A DNA stretch of 64,000 bases from UBA5186 sp040005095 (GCA_040005095.1 JBDTZN010000003.1:23799-87798); one strand, 5' to 3'. Shown: positions 43,982-53,076, counted from the stretch's first letter. Program-made: numbers and translations. The notes: generated by a model not told the origin, from the sequence alone.

Positions 43982-44083
43982 GCCGTCTCGACGCTCCCGC
44001 TTCGCGGCCCGGTAAGGGAGCGCAGACGGACAGGCGGCGGAGCCACCTGCCCTGGAACGACGCCGCAGAGGCGGCGCCTTAGC
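43982..44083 (+). repeat. Copy B of a dispersed ~100-bp structured repeat
   Basis: It is homologous to 12601-12700 along its full length, and its reverse complement to 10878-10950. Stem-loops CGCTCCC/GGGAGCG and CGCCGC/GCGGCG (44061-44076) are drawn easily. The second has different bases from copy A but keeps pairing. It sits exactly between the convergent PAC2 and DipZ-like genes, with the DipZ-like stop codon inside it. Confidence 0.75.
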
Positions 44084-45737
44084 CGAAGGTGAATGCGTAA
44101 GCCGAGAGGCCGGGCGAGAACCGCAGCTCGAGCACACCCTCCGTAGGCTTCGGGAGCGCCAGGAGGGTGTAGAGCCGGTCACCGTTGACGGCGATCATCC
44201 CTGAGGGGCGGCCGTCCACGAGCTTCTCGACCCGGCCTTTCCCGCCGAGCACGAGGTAGACCCGCTGAGCCTGGAAGTGCAGCCGCAGCCCTGCACCCGA
44301 GCCGGCGACGATCCGCTGCGGGCCGACAGTCCAGCCACCGTCATACGCCAGCTCGTTCAGCGCGAGCGACCGCGGGAACGCATAGCGGGCGGGCTTGTCC
44401 TCCTGCACGGGGAGACCCGCGTACCGGTCGAGCCGCTGGTAGCCGAGGTACGACTCCGGCGTCACCAGCTCGTGCGGGGTCTGGTCCGCCTTCGGGACGG
44501 CGACTGGGAGCCTCGTGCCCGGCCGCTCCGCGAGGAGCCGCCGGATCAGTCCCTCCGTCTGCGCGTACTCGCCTTCGCCGAAATGCGCGTGGCGCACGTG
44601 TCCGCGCCGGTCGATCAGGTACTCCGCGGGCCAGTACTGGTTCGCGTACGCGTTCCAGGTCCCGTAGTCGTTGTCGAGCGGCACCGGGTAGCGGACGCCG
44701 TAACGCTTCGCAGCAGAGCGAACGTTCGAGACGTCGTGCTCGAAGGAGAACTCCGGAGTATGCACGCCGACGACGACCAGACCGCTGGAGCGGTAACGGT
44801 CGTACCAGGCTGTCACGTGCGGCAGCGTCCGAAGACAGTTGATGCAGGAGTACGTCCAAAAGTCGATCAGGACGACCTTGCCACGCAGTCCCTTCAGCGT
44901 CAGCGCGCGGTCTCCCGGTGTGTTCAGCCAGTGCGAGATCCGTTGGAAGTCGGACGCTGCGCCGTAGTCGGCCAACTGCGCTCCGTGCGGCGAAGCGGCG
45001 CGCGCGACGCCGGCGGAGCCGCCGCGCAGAGAAGCCAGCTTCTTGCGGGCGGTCCCGTTCCGCTCGATCTTCCCCTGCAGGTAGTTCGTGTAGTCCCCGA
45101 GCGCGAGCTGGGCCTTCGTATCGAGGTGGAAGATGATCGCAAACGCCGAGGCGGCGATCAGGACACCGGCGGCGACCCGAACCTGCTGCGCGCGAGGCCG
45201 GATCGCACGGGCGGCGCGCTGCCCGCCGACGGCGATCGCGAGCATCGGAACCGCGGCTCCGGCCGCATATGCGATCGTCAGGAGGATCGTGTCGAGGCCG
45301 ACGTGCATGCTCGCCGCCTTGACCGTGATGACGGCCAGGACGGGGCCGGCGCACGGCACGAAGACGAGCCCGAGGCTGGCGCCGAGTAGGAAGCCGCCGC
45401 CGAGGTTCCGTCCCGAGCGCCGGCCGAGCCGGGCAAATGGTCGCTCCAGCAGCAAGCCGAGCTGTGGGATCAGCAGTGACGCGGCGAGCACGAAGAGCAA
45501 GGCCAGCGCCAGGTTGCGGAGAAACGTCTCCGGGAGCCCGAGCTGGTCGAGTAGCCAGGCGGCGACCAGCGTGAACACGGTGAAGCTCGCGGCGAGGCCG
45601 GCGACGATCGCGTAGGGCCGGCGAGGCTCGTCATCCGTTGCGCTGCCGGCGAGGAGGATCGGCAGGACGGGGAGGACGCACGGGGAGATCGCTGTGACCA
45701 CGCCCGCGAGGAAGCCGATTCCGAGGAGAAGGAGCAT
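44079..45737 (-). CDS. DipZ-like fusion: CcdA membrane domain plus TlpA thioredoxin domain
   Basis: The 552-residue protein joins a CcdA/DsbD-type six-helix domain (residues 1-225) to an extracytoplasmic TlpA-like thioredoxin domain (about 265-410) and a C-terminal beta domain. Electron-carrying cysteines are in ISPCVLPVLP near 20 and VFVPCAGPV near 125. The thioredoxin site is SYSCINCLRT near 308. It should carry reducing power from cytoplasmic thioredoxin across the membrane. The M. tuberculosis protein DipZ has the same layout. It is alone in its transcription unit. Confidence 0.93.
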   Translation of the reverse strand: MLLLLGIGFLAGVVTAISPCVLPVLPILLAGSATDDEPRRPYAIVAGLAASFTVFTLVAAWLLDQLGLPETFLRNLALALLFVLAASLLIPQLGLLLERPFARLGRRSGRNLGGGFLLGASLGLVFVPCAGPVLAVITVKAASMHVGLDTILLTIAYAAGAAVPMLAIAVGGQRAARAIRPRAQQVRVAAGVLIAASAFAIIFHLDTKAQLALGDYTNYLQGKIERNGTARKKLASLRGGSAGVARAASPHGAQLADYGAASDFQRISHWLNTPGDRALTLKGLRGKVVLIDFWTYSCINCLRTLPHVTAWYDRYRSSGLVVVGVHTPEFSFEHDVSNVRSAAKRYGVRYPVPLDNDYGTWNAYANQYWPAEYLIDRRGHVRHAHFGEGEYAQTEGLIRRLLAERPGTRLPVAVPKADQTPHELVTPESYLGYQRLDRYAGLPVQEDKPARYAFPRSLALNELAYDGGWTVGPQRIVAGSGAGLRLHFQAQRVYLVLGGKGRVEKLVDGRPSGMIAVNGDRLYTLLALPKPTEGVLELRFSPGLSAYAFTFG

Positions 45738-45772
45738 CGCTTCCTTCTTCGACTACGAGGTCGCCCCGGTTG

Positions 45773-48334
45773 TTACGCCGGTTCTTCGGCCGGAGGCGTT
45801 GCGGGCGGCGCTTCGGCGGTCGCGGTGGCGGGCTTCCGCCGCCGGCGCCTGCGTGGCTTCGGCGGAGCGCCGTTCTCCGCCGCCGCCTCGGGGCCGGATC
45901 CGTTCTGCGAGGCCTGCTGCTGCCCCGCGGTCGCCGGCTGCTGTGTCTGGTTCTTGCGCTTGCGGCGGCGCCGGCGGCGTGATCGTCCTGGCTGGACCTT
46001 CGGCGCCGGCAGGTTCTCGGCCAGCGCGGCCGCGACTTCGGGCAGCGTTCCGAGCCGCTCACGCGCCGCCTCGATCAGCTGTGTCGAGCGCGGCGTATAG
46101 CCCTCCGCCGAGGCCAGCAATGCAACGCCGACCTCGCGTGGCAGCTCGATCGACGCGTTGACGAGCTTCGCGGCGTTCTCCTCGTGCCGATGGCCGCGGG
46201 AGTTGGCAAGCGCGCCGAGCAGCCGTTTGGCCTCGGGGAACTCCGAGCTGGCGCGGCGGTCCTGCACCTTGCGCGTGGCTCGTGCGAGCTTCCAGGTCCA
46301 GCGGGCGATGATCTGGTCGGGCGCGTTCGCCTTTCCATCGGCGATTGCTCGCAGCAGGATCCGCACGCCCTGGATCCGATCCTTGTCCCACGTCGGCGCC
46401 TGGGTGACGAGCGTGACGAGGTCGTCGAAGTCTGCGCGCTCGACGGTCATGGAAACCCGGTCGGCGAGCGCGATCATGCGCAGCCTGCGATTGGGATTCT
46501 CGGCAGCGCAGGTGGCTAGGAACTGCTCGAGGCAGCCCTTTGAGGCGCGGCCGTCCGTCAGCTTGGTCACGAAGTCGACGCGCTCCTCGAACCGGACCTG
46601 GCGCCCGGCGATCGAGGCCCAGTACCGCTGCTCCTCCTCGTCGAGGTAGCGCGGATCGACGCGCTGCCACTCGCGCGCGATCACGGCGAGACGGCGCGCG
46701 ACGTTCGGCGTCACCGGGACGAGCCACGGTGCAGGCGTGAGGCGTCGGCGTGCACGGCGTTGGACGCGGCGGCGCGGCGCGGGCGTGACCCGTGCGCCTT
46801 CGCGGTAGAAGTCGGCTTCGAGCAGCGAGTGGAGCGAGACGACGCGGTCGTTGTGCGTTGCGCTTTTCGGGACGAAGTCGACGACGATGCCCGCCTCCTT
46901 GCGCGGGTGCGTACGCATGATCCGCCCGATGCGCTGCTGGTACACGCGCTTCGACGCGGTCGGCGCGAGGTGCATGCAGACCGTCGCGCGCGGCGAGTTC
47001 CAGCCCTCGGCGAGCAGCATCGCGTTGATCAGCACGTTGATCTCGCCGCGCTCGTAGGCTGCGAGCGTTTCGGCGAGCTGCACCGGCGGCGTGCGGCCGG
47101 AGACGGCCTCGGCCTTGAGGCCGGCGGCCCGGAACTCCTTCGCGAGGTTGTACGCGTGATCGACGCCGGCCGCGTAGACGATCCCGGGAGTCGACTCGAA
47201 CCGGTCGCGGTAGAGGCTCGCCGCGGCCTGGTTCAGGGCTTGGTGGTCGAGCGTCTTGGCCAGCGCTTCCTGGTCGAAGTCGCCGCCGACGATCGGCACC
47301 TGGTTGATCGCTGCGACCGGTGGGACGCGCAGACAGCGGAGCGGCGCGATCAGTCCGCGACGGGCGGCGTCGGCGAGTGGCAGGTCGTCCACCGATGCTG
47401 GGAAGACGTCCGAGACCTGTTTCGCGATCAGCTCCTCGGTCGCGGTCATCCCGATGTAGATCGGCTCCGGGAAGCTCCGGATCGCCGCGCTCGTCTTCTC
47501 GCCGAGGGCCGTATGCGCCTCGTCGCAGATCACGAGCTGGTAGGCCTCGCGGCTGACGTCGCCCACGTGCCGCGCGAACCAGGCGTAGGTCTGGATCGTG
47601 AGGGGGTTCTCCTTGAGCGGCTCCATGCCCGTCACGATCGCCGGGTGGAAGCGGTCCGCGTAGCCCTCGTGGGTCAGGTCGCGGTCGAACTGCGAGACGA
47701 GTAAGCGGCGGTGGGTGAGGATCAGGACGCCGAGCGTGCGGGCCGCCTCGACGAAGCCCGCGGCGGCGATCGTCTTGCCCGACGCGGTGGGGTGCCGGAA
47801 CCGGAACCGTCTGGCCGCGCCCGGGTCCTCGCCGACGAACTCTTCCTCGTCGTCTTCCTCCTCGGCCTCGTTCGCTTCCTCGAGCGCCGGAGTCTCTTCG
47901 TCATCCTCGTCCGCCTCCGGAAGCTCGTCGGCGTGCGCGCCGTTGCCGTTCCCGTTCCCGTTCACCGCGGCCTGCTGCTCGTTGTACGCGATCAGCTCCG
48001 TCAGCATTCCGGCCAGCGCGTCGATCTGGTGCCGGCGCAGCTCGGTGCCTGAAGCGAGGTGCGGCGGGCGCTCGCTCAGGACGCGCTCGAGGCCGAGCAT
48101 AAGGCCGAAGCGCGTCTTCCAGGCCGGGGACGGGGAGCGCCGGCCGGCGGCGATCTCGGCGAGCGCTTCGTCCAGCGCGCGGCGCCGGGACGTTCCCGGA
48201 GCAAGCGCGGCCGCCGGGTCCTCGTCGGCCCGTAGGAAGGGCTCGCCGGCCCATGCTTCGGCCTGAAGGGCGGCGGCGGCGAGGCCGTCCGTCTCCTCCG
48301 GCGCAGTCGTCGGATGCTTGGTCGTTTCCTGCAT
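45773..48334 (-). CDS. Large DEAD/DEAH-box helicase with acidic insert and Arg-rich tail
   Basis: The 853-residue superfamily-2 helicase has RRHQIDALAGML near residue 104, Walker A PTASGKTIAAAG near 183, DEAH near 270, GMTAT near 292 and QRIGRIMRTHPRKEAG near 475. A very acidic segment (about 135-170, runs such as EEEDDEEE) sits between the Q-like motif and Walker A. The last 75 residues hold two arginine clusters (RRRRRRKRK and RRRRRR), likely for nucleic-acid binding. The ATG at 48334 is chosen; a TTG at 48400 would add 22 residues. Substrate and pathway are unknown. Confidence 0.85.
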   Translation of the reverse strand: MQETTKHPTTAPEETDGLAAAALQAEAWAGEPFLRADEDPAAALAPGTSRRRALDEALAEIAAGRRSPSPAWKTRFGLMLGLERVLSERPPHLASGTELRRHQIDALAGMLTELIAYNEQQAAVNGNGNGNGAHADELPEADEDDEETPALEEANEAEEEDDEEEFVGEDPGAARRFRFRHPTASGKTIAAAGFVEAARTLGVLILTHRRLLVSQFDRDLTHEGYADRFHPAIVTGMEPLKENPLTIQTYAWFARHVGDVSREAYQLVICDEAHTALGEKTSAAIRSFPEPIYIGMTATEELIAKQVSDVFPASVDDLPLADAARRGLIAPLRCLRVPPVAAINQVPIVGGDFDQEALAKTLDHQALNQAAASLYRDRFESTPGIVYAAGVDHAYNLAKEFRAAGLKAEAVSGRTPPVQLAETLAAYERGEINVLINAMLLAEGWNSPRATVCMHLAPTASKRVYQQRIGRIMRTHPRKEAGIVVDFVPKSATHNDRVVSLHSLLEADFYREGARVTPAPRRRVQRRARRRLTPAPWLVPVTPNVARRLAVIAREWQRVDPRYLDEEEQRYWASIAGRQVRFEERVDFVTKLTDGRASKGCLEQFLATCAAENPNRRLRMIALADRVSMTVERADFDDLVTLVTQAPTWDKDRIQGVRILLRAIADGKANAPDQIIARWTWKLARATRKVQDRRASSEFPEAKRLLGALANSRGHRHEENAAKLVNASIELPREVGVALLASAEGYTPRSTQLIEAARERLGTLPEVAAALAENLPAPKVQPGRSRRRRRRKRKNQTQQPATAGQQQASQNGSGPEAAAENGAPPKPRRRRRRKPATATAEAPPATPPAEEPA

Positions 48335-48422
48335 GTGCGCAGCACGATCCACGTGCTGCAACTTCGCGAGGTGGCGCGCTCGCTCAACTTCCCCTAGCAA
48401 GCGTCGCTTGTCAGAGCATACC

Positions 48423-48500
48423 CGATTTTTGGCGTTTCGCGGGCTCTCCGAGGCGCTGTGGAGGAATCGTCACCCACGCGTGCGATTTTCGGCGATACGC
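48423..48500. repeat. Two related 18-base repeats 60 bp apart upstream of the helicase
   Basis: CGATTTTTGGCGTTTCGC (from 48423) and CGATTTTCGGCGATACGC (from 48483) match at 15 of 18 positions and are exactly 60 bases apart. They lie upstream of the helicase gene and may bind a regulator. The interval 48401-48573 has no gene. Confidence 0.4.
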
Positions 48501-48573
48501 TCACGCCATGGGGAGGGAGGTGGGGTTCCCGGAGTTAGACGCGTGTGCCTAGAGAGGCGCTCGGGCGAAGGTT

Positions 48574-49170
48574 CTAGATCGGAGTGCCCGTCCCGCCCAT
48601 GCCGCCGAAGATGGCGAACGGGTTCCCGGGGAAGGCCTCCCACACGAGCTCGCCGCCGGCCTCGACCTCGCCGTGGACTCGCTCGGCGAGCGCCTTCGCC
48701 TCCTCGCGCGTGCTCGTCCCCGCGATGACGTAGCGGAACTGCCGCACGACGCCGTAGCCCTCCGACTCGAGCTGCTCCGCCAACTCGCGCGCGGCTTCGC
48801 GAGACTCGCACTCGACGCGCACCTCCCACGGCGCATAGCCCTCCGCGAGCAGCTTCTCGTCGACGGATGGCCCGGGCAACTCGTCAGACCAGTGACCCTC
48901 CTCCTCGAGCCAGTGCTGGACGCGGCTCGTGCGCGCCTGCAGGCCCTCGTCGGCGAGCTCGGCCTCGATCACCTCGCGAGCTCGTTCCGCCTCGCGGCGC
49001 GTCGCGGCGTAGACGAAGAGGTCGCCGTCGTCCTGGGACACCGCGAGCCGGCGTCCTTCGAGCTCGCGCGCGAGGTCGCGCGCCTGCGACCCGAGCTGGA
49101 GCCCGAGCCTCGAGAGCAGCCCTTCCGACTCCTCAGGGAGCTCGACGTGGATGCGCCAGTCGTCGGCCAC
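48574..49170 (-). CDS. Hypothetical protein with two repeated alpha/beta units
   Basis: I do not recognise this 198-residue family. Two similar ferredoxin-like or RRM-like halves can be seen: WRIHVELPEESEGLLSRL to AREVIEAELADEGL, and WEVRVECESREAARELAEQL to ALAERVHGEVEAGG. The tail FGGMGGTGTPI is Gly-rich. The GTG start has TAGGTC (49178-49183) seven bases upstream, a near match to the usual box. It lies between the helicase and the beta-oxidation operon on the same strand. Confidence 0.7.
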   Translation of the reverse strand: MADDWRIHVELPEESEGLLSRLGLQLGSQARDLARELEGRRLAVSQDDGDLFVYAATRREAERAREVIEAELADEGLQARTSRVQHWLEEEGHWSDELPGPSVDEKLLAEGYAPWEVRVECESREAARELAEQLESEGYGVVRQFRYVIAGTSTREEAKALAERVHGEVEAGGELVWEAFPGNPFAIFGGMGGTGTPI

Positions 49171-49184
49171 GGCGAAAGACCTAG

Positions 49185-51161
49185 CTAGGCCGGCGCCGCG
49201 GCGCGGACATCGGCGAGCGGTTGCCCGAACATCCGCTCCGACACGCCGGTCTGATCGAGGTACTTCGTGATCCCGCCGAGGAAGAACGGCCAGCCCGCTC
49301 CGAGGATCAGACACGCGTCGACATCCGCAGCGTCAGCCACGACGCCCTCTTCGAGCACGCGGTGGATCTCGTCGGCAACGGCCTCGAGCGCCGCTTCGGT
49401 GATCTCCTCGACACTCTTACGCGCATCCTCGAGGATGACGATTTCGTCGCGCCCCCCGGCGAACCCCGCCAGGGTCGGCGAGAGCGCGAAGCGGTCGGGG
49501 AATGCCTCGTGCATGGTCTCGAGCACGTGGTTCGCCACCCGCGGACCGACCATCTGGAGTAGGACGGAAGGCGCCATCGGCATCCCGAGCCGCATGATCG
49601 CCTCGTCGGTCTCCTCGACCGAGTTGCCGCGCTCCAGCGCGTCCATCAGCACGCGCGTCATCCGGGTAAGCACGCGGTTGACGACGAAGCCAGGCGCGTC
49701 CCGCACAACTACGGCGCGCTTCCGCAGCTTCTTCGAGACATCCCAGGCGGTCGCGAGCGTCACATCGTCGGTCTTGGCAGCCCGCACGAGCTCGACGAGC
49801 GGCATGAGTGCGACCGGGTTGAAGAAATGCATGCCCACGACGCGCTCGGGGTGCTCCAGGCCCGACGCCATCTCGGTGACCGAGAGCGATGACGTGTTGG
49901 TGGCGAGGACGCACTCGGCCGGAACGACGCGCTCGAGCTCGGCGAAGACCTCTTGCTTGACGGCCAGCTCCTCGAAGACCGCTTCGAGAACGAGATCGCA
50001 ACCGCCGAAAACGTCGTAGGACGTCGAGCCGGAGACGAGCGAGGCGAGGAACCGTGCCTTGCCGTCGTCGTAACGGCCCTTCGAGACCTGCAGCGCCAGC
50101 TCGTCGCGGATGGACTCCACGGCGCGGTCGACGGTCGGCTGGTCGAGGTCGCGCAGGACGATCGGCACCTCGAGCCGCCTGAGGAACAGCGTGGCCAGCT
50201 GGGTCGCCATCAGGCCCGCGCCGACGATGCCCACTCGCTCGATCCTGCGCGGCTTCGCCTCGGGAACGCCGACGCCACGCTTGATCCTGCGCTCGACGAG
50301 GTCGAACGCGTAGATCGACGCCTGGGCCTGCCGGCTCGGCAGCAGCTCCGCGATCGCGTCTTCTTCGGCGCGATACCCCTCCTCCAGCGACCACGTGGCT
50401 GCGCCCTCGATCAGGTCGAGCGCGCGGTACGGACCGGGTGCGGCGCCGTGGACCGAGTCGTCGACGTCGCTGCGTGCGCGCCGGAGGATCGTCTCGAGCT
50501 CCGAGAAGTCCGGCACCGGCCGCTCGATGCCGTCGCGCTCGGCGAGATCGCGGGCGAACGCGATCGACTCGTCGAGGAACTCGACCGGCGCGTACAGCGC
50601 ATCGGCGAAGCCGAGCTCGAGCGCCTTGCGGGCATCGAGCATCCGGTTCTGCTTGAGGGGGTTCGCGACGATGAACTTGACCGCCGTCTCCGGCCCGACG
50701 AGCCGCGGAATGATTTGGGTTCCGCCCCAGGCCGGGAAGATCCCGAGGAACACCTCGGGGCACGCGAAGTGGCGGACGCCGGCGGAGATCGTGCGCGCAT
50801 CGCAGTGCAGCGCGATCTCGACTCCGCCGCCGAGGCACGCGCCGTTGATCGCCGCGACGGTGGGGTACGGGAGCGCCGCGAGGCGCGCGAACAGCTCGTG
50901 TCCCGCGTGCGAGCCCTCGCGCGCGAGCTCGGGCGAGACGTCGGGGAACTCGGTCACGTCGGCTCCCGCCGCGAAGACGAACGGCTTGCCTGTGAGCACG
51001 AGCGCCGCAAACTCCGTGCGCTCCAGTTCGCCGAGGACGCGGTCGAGCGACTCGAGCGCGCCCCGTGAGAAGAATGTCGGCTTCGTGTGGTCGGCGCCGT
51101 TGTCGATGGTGACCACCGCGACGTCGCCGGCGCGCGCCAGCTTGAACTCGGTGTCAGGCAC
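49185..51161 (-). CDS. 3-hydroxyacyl-CoA dehydrogenase/enoyl-CoA hydratase fusion
   Basis: The 658-residue bifunctional beta-oxidation protein has an N-terminal enoyl-CoA hydratase (residues 1-250) with FVFAAGADVTEF near 62 and GACLGGGVEIALH near 107. A C-terminal 3-hydroxyacyl-CoA dehydrogenase starts with VGIVGAGLMATQLA near 315, then ATNTSSLSVTEMASGL near 425 and GMHFFNPVALMPLVELV near 447. It acts on fatty acyl-CoA with the thiolase encoded upstream. The two genes overlap by eight bases. Confidence 0.95.
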   Translation of the reverse strand: MPDTEFKLARAGDVAVVTIDNGADHTKPTFFSRGALESLDRVLGELERTEFAALVLTGKPFVFAAGADVTEFPDVSPELAREGSHAGHELFARLAALPYPTVAAINGACLGGGVEIALHCDARTISAGVRHFACPEVFLGIFPAWGGTQIIPRLVGPETAVKFIVANPLKQNRMLDARKALELGFADALYAPVEFLDESIAFARDLAERDGIERPVPDFSELETILRRARSDVDDSVHGAAPGPYRALDLIEGAATWSLEEGYRAEEDAIAELLPSRQAQASIYAFDLVERRIKRGVGVPEAKPRRIERVGIVGAGLMATQLATLFLRRLEVPIVLRDLDQPTVDRAVESIRDELALQVSKGRYDDGKARFLASLVSGSTSYDVFGGCDLVLEAVFEELAVKQEVFAELERVVPAECVLATNTSSLSVTEMASGLEHPERVVGMHFFNPVALMPLVELVRAAKTDDVTLATAWDVSKKLRKRAVVVRDAPGFVVNRVLTRMTRVLMDALERGNSVEETDEAIMRLGMPMAPSVLLQMVGPRVANHVLETMHEAFPDRFALSPTLAGFAGGRDEIVILEDARKSVEEITEAALEAVADEIHRVLEEGVVADAADVDACLILGAGWPFFLGGITKYLDQTGVSERMFGQPLADVRAAAPA

Positions 51162-52335
51162 GTTCCCAGAGCACCGCGGCGCCCATTCCCATCCCCACGC
51201 AGAGTGCGGTCAAGCCGTACTGGACGTCCGGCCGCTCTTTGAAGCCGTATGCGAGCTGCGCCATCAGGCGCACGCCCGTCGCAGCCAGTGGATGGCCGAA
51301 GGCGATCGCGCCGCCGTACGGGTTCAGCCGCTCATCCTCTGGAGCGACGCCGAAAGCATCGCACCAGGTCAGCACCTGAACGGCGAACGGCTCGTTCAGC
51401 TCCAGCAGGCCGACGTCGTCGAGCGTGAGCCCGGCTTGGTCGAGCACTCTTTCGGTCGCGGGGATCGGTCCGATGCCCATCAGCTCGGGCTCGACGCCCG
51501 CGAACGCGAAGGCGACGAGGCGCATCTTTGGCTCGAGGACGAGTTCTTCCACGGCCGCGTCGGAGGCGAGGAAGCACGCGGTGGCCCCGTCGGTCAGTCC
51601 GGCCGAGTTGCCGGCCGTGACCCGGCCTCCGGGCCGGAAGGGCGTGCGCAGCTCGGCGAGGCCCTCGAGCGTCGTGTCCGGACGCAGGAACTCGTCGCGG
51701 CCGGCCACGCGCCAACCTTCCTCGGTGAAGACGGACATCGGGACGACGGTCTCGCGCATGACGCCGTTCTGCCAGGCCTCGGCTGCACGCTGCTGCGACT
51801 GAACCGCGAAGAAGTCGGCGCGCTCCTTCGTGATTTCAGGGAGGCGGTCGTGGAGGTTCTCCGCAGTAGCGCCCATCGTGACGGCCGAGTTGTCGACGAG
51901 GCGCTCGGAGACGAAGCGCGGGTTGAAGTCGACGTCCTCTCCCATCGGGTGGTGGCCCATGTGCTCGACGCCGCCGGCGAGCACGATGTCGGCCGCCCCT
52001 AGCGCGAGCTCGCCCGCGCCCACGGTGACGGCCGTGAGCGCGCCGGCGCACATGCGGTCGACGGCAAAGCCCGGGACGCTGTGCGGAATGCCGGCGAGGA
52101 GCCCGACGTCGCGTCCGAGCGTGAGCCCCTGGTCGCCGACCTGCGCCGTCGCGGCCATGATCACGTCGCCGATCCGCTCGGGCGGGATGGCCGGGTTCCG
52201 CCGCAGCAACTCCCGAACGACCTTGACGGCCATATCATCCGCGCGCGTCGACCAGAACATCCCCTTGGGCCCGGCCTTGCCGAACGCCGTGCGGACACCG
52301 TCGACGTAGTAGACCTCTCGCAATTCCCGAGCCAT
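51154..52335 (-). CDS. fadA: Acetyl-CoA acyltransferase (thiolase)
   Basis: The 393-residue thiolase releases acetyl-CoA in beta-oxidation. The nucleophile Cys96 is in VDRMCAGAL, the His in AFGHPLAATG near 350 and the second Cys in LTALCVGMGMG near 380. It is the first gene of the fad operon. TAAGCT six bases before the ATG suggests a leaderless message. Two operator-like palindromes lie upstream at 52379-52492. Confidence 0.95.
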   Translation of the reverse strand: MARELREVYYVDGVRTAFGKAGPKGMFWSTRADDMAVKVVRELLRRNPAIPPERIGDVIMAATAQVGDQGLTLGRDVGLLAGIPHSVPGFAVDRMCAGALTAVTVGAGELALGAADIVLAGGVEHMGHHPMGEDVDFNPRFVSERLVDNSAVTMGATAENLHDRLPEITKERADFFAVQSQQRAAEAWQNGVMRETVVPMSVFTEEGWRVAGRDEFLRPDTTLEGLAELRTPFRPGGRVTAGNSAGLTDGATACFLASDAAVEELVLEPKMRLVAFAFAGVEPELMGIGPIPATERVLDQAGLTLDDVGLLELNEPFAVQVLTWCDAFGVAPEDERLNPYGGAIAFGHPLAATGVRLMAQLAYGFKERPDVQYGLTALCVGMGMGAAVLWERA

Positions 52336-52341
52336 CGAATG

Positions 52342-52347
52342 AGCTTA
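52342..52347 (-). promoter_or_regulatory. fadA: -10 box for the fad operon
   Basis: TAAGCT on the minus strand ends six bases before the thiolase ATG at 52335. Confidence 0.5.
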
Positions 52348-52378
52348 CTCGTCACGAATCTGTGCCAAGAGCGCCTCA

Positions 52379-52410
52379 AAACCGACTTAGTGGCTCAGAG
52401 CCACAAAGTC
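52379..52410. promoter_or_regulatory. Operator-like palindrome 1 upstream of fadA
   Basis: GACTTAGTGGCT and AGCCACAAAGTC form 12-base arms with one mismatch around a 3-base centre, about 45-75 bases upstream of the predicted start. On the minus strand it is followed by GGTTTTG, so a terminator for the methyltransferase gene is the alternative. Confidence 0.5.
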
Positions 52411-52459
52411 CGGAACAGCGCTTTGCTCGGCATCCGAGCCAGCGAGAATGGCTTGGAAT

Positions 52460-52492
52460 CGAGTTAGTGACAAAGAGCCACTAAGTCGGTCC
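52460..52492. promoter_or_regulatory. Operator-like palindrome 2 upstream of fadA
   Basis: GAGTTAGTG and CACTAAGTC are inverted with one mismatch. The 16-base string ACCGACTTAGTGGCTC is shared exactly, in reverse, with palindrome 1. It lies just beyond the stop of the methyltransferase gene. Confidence 0.5.
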
Positions 52493-52497
52493 GGGCG

Positions 52498-53076
52498 CTA
52501 GGCGGCGAGGCTGGCGTAGCTCTCGACTGTCGCGCGCAGCTGTTCGAGGCGGCGGCGGTCGGCGGCATGCACGCGGCGATGCAGTTGGATCGCGATCGCT
52601 CCGTCCTCGGCGAGATGGTCTTCCGCAGCGTCGAGCAGCGCCCGGTAATGACCGAGCCCGTCGCCCGCCGCGTAGATCGCGCACCACGGCTCGTCGTCGT
52701 ACGCGGTCTGTCCGCGGAGCCGCTCCGGCAGGTACGGCAGGTTTGCGAGCACGAGGTCGAGGCCCGTCGGCACGCCGTCGAGCAAGCTCGCCTCGAGCGC
52801 ATGGACGCGGTCGGCCACGCCGTGCCGCTCAGCGTTCTCCGCAGCGAGCCGAACTGCGGTTGCGTTCACGTCTGTCGCCCAGACCTCAGCCTCGGGAGCG
52901 GCCACCGCAATCGCAACTGCGAGCGCGCCCGACCCCGTGCCGACGTCCGCGACCCGGGCGCCCCGTCCGCCGATCCGCTCGAGCGCCTCGCGGACGAGAT
53001 TCTCGGATGCCGACCGGGGCGTCATCACGACGCCCGGAGCGAGTGCCAGGGAGAGATCGCAAAAGGTCGTGTCCAT
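52498..53076 (-). CDS. HemK/PrmC-like class I methyltransferase
   Basis: The 192-residue SAM-dependent methyltransferase has motif I VADVGTGSGALAVAIA near residue 41, ATDVNATAVRLAAENA near 68 and NLPYLP near 113 in place of the usual NPPY. The N-terminal helical domain of true PrmC is missing. It could methylate a glutamine or asparagine of a protein, or a small molecule. It is upstream of the fad genes but separated by operator-like sequence, so probably a separate unit. Confidence 0.82.
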   Translation of the reverse strand: MDTTFCDLSLALAPGVVMTPRSASENLVREALERIGGRGARVADVGTGSGALAVAIAVAAPEAEVWATDVNATAVRLAAENAERHGVADRVHALEASLLDGVPTGLDLVLANLPYLPERLRGQTAYDDEPWCAIYAAGDGLGHYRALLDAAEDHLAEDGAIAIQLHRRVHAADRRRLEQLRATVESYASLAA

